From: Chryseobacterium sp. Bi04
Lineage (GTDB): Bacteria; Bacteroidota; Bacteroidia; Flavobacteriales; Weeksellaceae
DNA length: 64,000 bases
NCBI RefSeq assembly: GCF_918698085.1
Contig: NZ_CAKKLP010000001.1
Span: 558,001 to 622,000 of the forward strand
Reading direction: 5' to 3'
Below the pieces are notes generated by a model. It was given only the letters and a program-made list of their open reading frames with translations, was not told the origin of the DNA and did no database searches. Shown here piece by piece: positions 61,559 to 64,000 of this stretch (the stretch's first letter is position 1; each line of letters opens with the position of its first letter). The translations under genes and the position numbers were made by a program.

Positions 61559-63064
61559 ATGAAGAAAACTTTAATTATACTACTGCTGACGGCGAAAGCT
61601 TACGGGCAACAAAAAAGTTTTGTACCTATTACCAAAACAGATGACGAAAGTACTATAATAGCAAAAGCAGCCAATGTTGTGCCTTCTCCCAGGCAACTGC
61701 GATGGCAGGCTCTGGAGCTGACGGCATTTTTCCATTTTGGGATCAACACCTTTACCAATCAAGAGTGGGGAGACGGAAAGGAAGATATATCCAAATTCAA
61801 TCCCCAGTTGCTGGATGCAGAACAATGGGTTAAAGCCATAAAAGAAGCAGGTTTTAAACAAGCTATAATCACAGCTAAGCACCATGATGGTTTTTGCTTA
61901 TGGCCGAGTAAATTTACTGAGCATAGTATAAAAAATACACCTTATAAAAATGGTAAAGGAGATATTGTAAGAGAGGTTGCAGATGCCTGTAAAAAATATA
62001 AAATAGGATTTGGAGTGTATCTGTCTCCGTGGGATCGCAATAATCCCTCTTACGGATCAGAAGCATATAATACTTATTTTGTAAACCAGTTAACAGAATT
62101 GTTAACCCAATACGGTAAGGTAGACGAGGTGTGGTTTGATGGAGCCAATGGAGAAGGTCCAAATGGTAAAAAACAAATCTATGATTTTGATGCCTGGTAT
62201 GCTTTAATTAGAAAGCTTCAGCCTCAGGCGGTTATTGCTGTTCAGGGACCGGACGTACGGTGGGTTGGGACTGAAAGCGGTGTTGGCCGTGAAACAGAAT
62301 GGAGTGTATTGCCAACCTCTGAAAAGGATCAGGAAAAAATTGCTTCTTTATCACAGAAAGAAGTAAATGTCATTCCAGCATTATCAGGTTCTTATGAAGA
62401 CCAGGATCGGGGTAGTAGGGCTAAGTTGATTAATGCAACAGGCTTGGTCTGGTATCCTGCAGAAACAGATGTAAGTATCCGTCCGGGATGGTTTTACCAT
62501 GGTAATGAAGATGCTAAAGTAAAAACGCCCAAACAGTTGATGGAAATTTATTTTACTTCGGTGGGGAGAAATGGTGTTTTACTTTTAAATATCCCTCCAA
62601 ATACCAATGGAAAGATAGCAGACAATGATGTCAACAGTCTGGCTGCTTTTGGTAAGGAAATGAGAAATATATTTTCAAATAATGTAGCGAAAGCGGCTAC
62701 TGTGAAGGCTACTTCTGGTAAGGAGCTAAAGGCCATGTTTGATGGCAGATTGAGTACCTATTTTACGACTCCTGAACGAGAGACAGCTACAACCATTGAA
62801 TTAAACTGGCCTAAAGATGTCCGCTTTAATGTATTGTCGTTACAGGAAAATATTGCAGTTGGACAACGCATAGAAAAATTTGAATTAGCGTACTTTGACG
62901 GTAAGCAATGGATTAATTTCACCTCTGGTACTACTGTTGGTTATAAGCGATTATTAAAATTTGATACGATTACCGCAAAGAAAGTGAGATTCAAAATTTT
63001 ATCTTCAAGATTGAACCCAACACTTGCAGAGTTTGGATTGTACCTTTGGAATGAAAGTAAATAA
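61559..63064 (+). CDS. GH29 alpha-L-fucosidase
   Basis: A 501-residue exported glycosidase with a signal peptide (MKKTLIILLLTAKAYGQ). The (beta/alpha)8 catalytic domain is at about residues 45-350: LTAFFHFGINTFTNQEWG, AIITAKHHDGFCLWPSKFTEHS, GFGVYLSPWDRN and the nucleophile Asp in VDEVWFDGANGEG, with GVLLLNIPPNTNGKI closing it. A C-terminal discoidin-like beta domain follows (about 370-500). The shape fits GH29 subfamily B (alpha-1,3/1,4), but linkage is not proven. It has no SusCD pair or other glycosidases near, so it seems to be a lone gene. Confidence 0.93.
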   Translation: MKKTLIILLLTAKAYGQQKSFVPITKTDDESTIIAKAANVVPSPRQLRWQALELTAFFHFGINTFTNQEWGDGKEDISKFNPQLLDAEQWVKAIKEAGFKQAIITAKHHDGFCLWPSKFTEHSIKNTPYKNGKGDIVREVADACKKYKIGFGVYLSPWDRNNPSYGSEAYNTYFVNQLTELLTQYGKVDEVWFDGANGEGPNGKKQIYDFDAWYALIRKLQPQAVIAVQGPDVRWVGTESGVGRETEWSVLPTSEKDQEKIASLSQKEVNVIPALSGSYEDQDRGSRAKLINATGLVWYPAETDVSIRPGWFYHGNEDAKVKTPKQLMEIYFTSVGRNGVLLLNIPPNTNGKIADNDVNSLAAFGKEMRNIFSNNVAKAATVKATSGKELKAMFDGRLSTYFTTPERETATTIELNWPKDVRFNVLSLQENIAVGQRIEKFELAYFDGKQWINFTSGTTVGYKRLLKFDTITAKKVRFKILSSRLNPTLAEFGLYLWNESK

Positions 63065-63195
63065 AACTGAGTTCTTCCTGGAAAATCCATTTTTGAATGC
63101 TAAATAGATTACCACCGGCTTTTGAAGGTTGTATGTATTTCCGCAATAATGTTCCTTTCCCATGAAGGGATGAATTTCAGATAGAGCTAAATAAA

Positions 63196-63221
63196 AAAGC
63201 CATCAGATTCTGATGGCTTCA
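63196..63221. terminator. Terminator between fucosidase and NlpC/P60 genes
   Basis: A perfect 11 bp stem (AAGCCATCAGA/TCTGATGGCTT) without much loop, with an A-run on its left side that gives a T-run for the minus-strand gene. Confidence 0.85.
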
Positions 63222-63246
63222 TTATTTAAATCAATTATTTATAAAA

Positions 63247-63957
63247 TTAAAAATTTGCTGGTGTAGCTGGAGTAATTGCCGCTAAGTTATTATAAGCTTC
63301 TCCTTCTTCGTTGATTACTCTTTTTGCGAATCTGAATTTAGGTCCCCAGTAAGAATCATTAAGTGAAGAGATCATCACTCCTTTTGATGTTGCTGCATGG
63401 ATAAATTTAATTTCACCCTCTTCAGAAACACTTTCTACAATACCTACGTGAGAGATTCTTCTTCCATGAGAAAAGAAAATAAGATCTCCTTTCTGTAAGT
63501 TACCTTTTTCAATTCTTTCTCCTTCCTGAGCCTGAGAAGCTGCTACTCTAGGTAAACTAAGACCTGCTGCTGCTCCGAAAACGGAAAGAACGAAAGCTGA
63601 ACAATCAATACCGTTTCTTGTTGTTCCTCCATATCTGTAAGGAGTTCCCAAGTACGTTTCTGCCTCTTCCAGGATACCGTCAATTGTTTTGTTGTACTTC
63701 ACAACTTTTGCAATCTCAGAATTCTTAATAGCTTTTTTAGCATTAGCTATGGTTGCAGCCTTTTCAGAAAGAAAAGAATCGATAAGTTTTTGCTTATCCT
63801 GCTCCATTTTTTTGCTGTCTATAGAGGCTAGTTTGGCATCTGTTTTGTATTCTCTAGTGTAAGTAGCTGGTTTTGAAACCACATAATTGGTAGCACACGA
63901 TTGCATTGATACTGTAGTAACTAAAGCAACTAAATAAAACAAAACTCTTTTCTTCAT
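63247..63957 (-). CDS. NlpC/P60 (C40) peptidase lipoprotein
   Basis: A 236-residue lipoprotein (lipobox SMQSCATN). A helical linker of about 90 residues precedes the C40 domain: catalytic Cys in GGTTRNGIDCSAFVLSVFG, catalytic His in RISHVGIVESV, and a polar residue in IKFIHAATSKGV. Such enzymes cleave peptide cross-bridges in peptidoglycan. The last 20 residues are outside the domain. The start is near the window's end; no promoter box is visible in the remaining 43 bases. Confidence 0.93.
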   Translation of the reverse strand: MKKRVLFYLVALVTTVSMQSCATNYVVSKPATYTREYKTDAKLASIDSKKMEQDKQKLIDSFLSEKAATIANAKKAIKNSEIAKVVKYNKTIDGILEEAETYLGTPYRYGGTTRNGIDCSAFVLSVFGAAAGLSLPRVAASQAQEGERIEKGNLQKGDLIFFSHGRRISHVGIVESVSEEGEIKFIHAATSKGVMISSLNDSYWGPKFRFAKRVINEEGEAYNNLAAITPATPANF

Positions 63958-64000
63958 ATATATTTGATTATCCGTGTTAAAAAGGAATATTTATTTTCAA

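Overview
The window is a 64 kb AT-rich chromosomal segment of a Bacteroidota bacterium, most likely class Flavobacteriia, family Weeksellaceae, close to Chryseobacterium. The genus is an inference from protein style; no rRNA gene is present to confirm it. The sequence shows a type IX secretion sorting domain, the gliding lipoprotein GldH, an alternative complex III operon, DUF3078 and GLPGLI family proteins, and repeated promoter-like TTTG-N~20-TAnnTTTG elements, which are the Bacteroidota sigma-70 consensus. Coding density is high. Most transcription units end in clear hairpin terminators. No tRNA, rRNA, CRISPR array, prophage or transposase gene was found.

Layout. 1-6.2 kb: a gene cut by the window edge, a Ca2+/H+ antiporter, a truncated haemoglobin, a Kir-type potassium channel and a YkgJ cysteine-cluster protein. 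6.3-12.2 kb: glutamate dehydrogenase, DprA, a rhomboid protease and two tandem DUF3078 paralogues. 12.2-17.2 kb: an Fe-S assembly operon on the minus strand, read as sufA-like, sufB, GNAT, sufC, four-helix-bundle gene, sufD. 17.5-25.9 kb: a GLPGLI protein, a zinc metallopeptidase, an LTA-synthase-like phosphotransferase, ribH, a TPR protein, apt with a lipoprotein gene, and a gene broken by two frameshifts. 26-34.5 kb: actABCDEF, the quinol:cytochrome c oxidoreductase (alternative complex III). 34.6-43.6 kb: a SPOR protein, a membrane protein, a T9SS cargo protein, SelO, then ricT-gldH-PBP1A. 43.8-49.9 kb: FadL-type porin and GDSL lipoprotein, prs-rplY, sufS. 49.9-54.6 kb: a 40-residue Cys-rich peptide with a double-glycine leader, then the haem operon hemA-hemC-hemD-lipoprotein-hemE. 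54.8-61.2 kb: the rod-shape operon mreB-mreC-mreD-mrdA-rodA and a pentapeptide-repeat protein. 61.5-64 kb: a GH29 fucosidase and an NlpC/P60 lipoprotein.

The window is mostly housekeeping: respiration, Fe-S and haem cofactor supply, and wall elongation. The most unusual signals are small. A four-helix-bundle gene sits inside the suf operon, bounded by near-perfect ~29 bp inverted repeats, like a cassette. A 40-codon double-glycine-leader peptide gene lies downstream of sufS. A ~24 bp motif is shared upstream of the suf and act operons. A ~115 bp inverted-repeat element lies downstream of the SPOR gene. Start sites were changed from the longest open frame where a promoter or overlapping gene decided it: LTA synthase, hemA, hemC, gldH, actD, actE, the DUF1801 gene, the T9SS protein and the four-helix protein.
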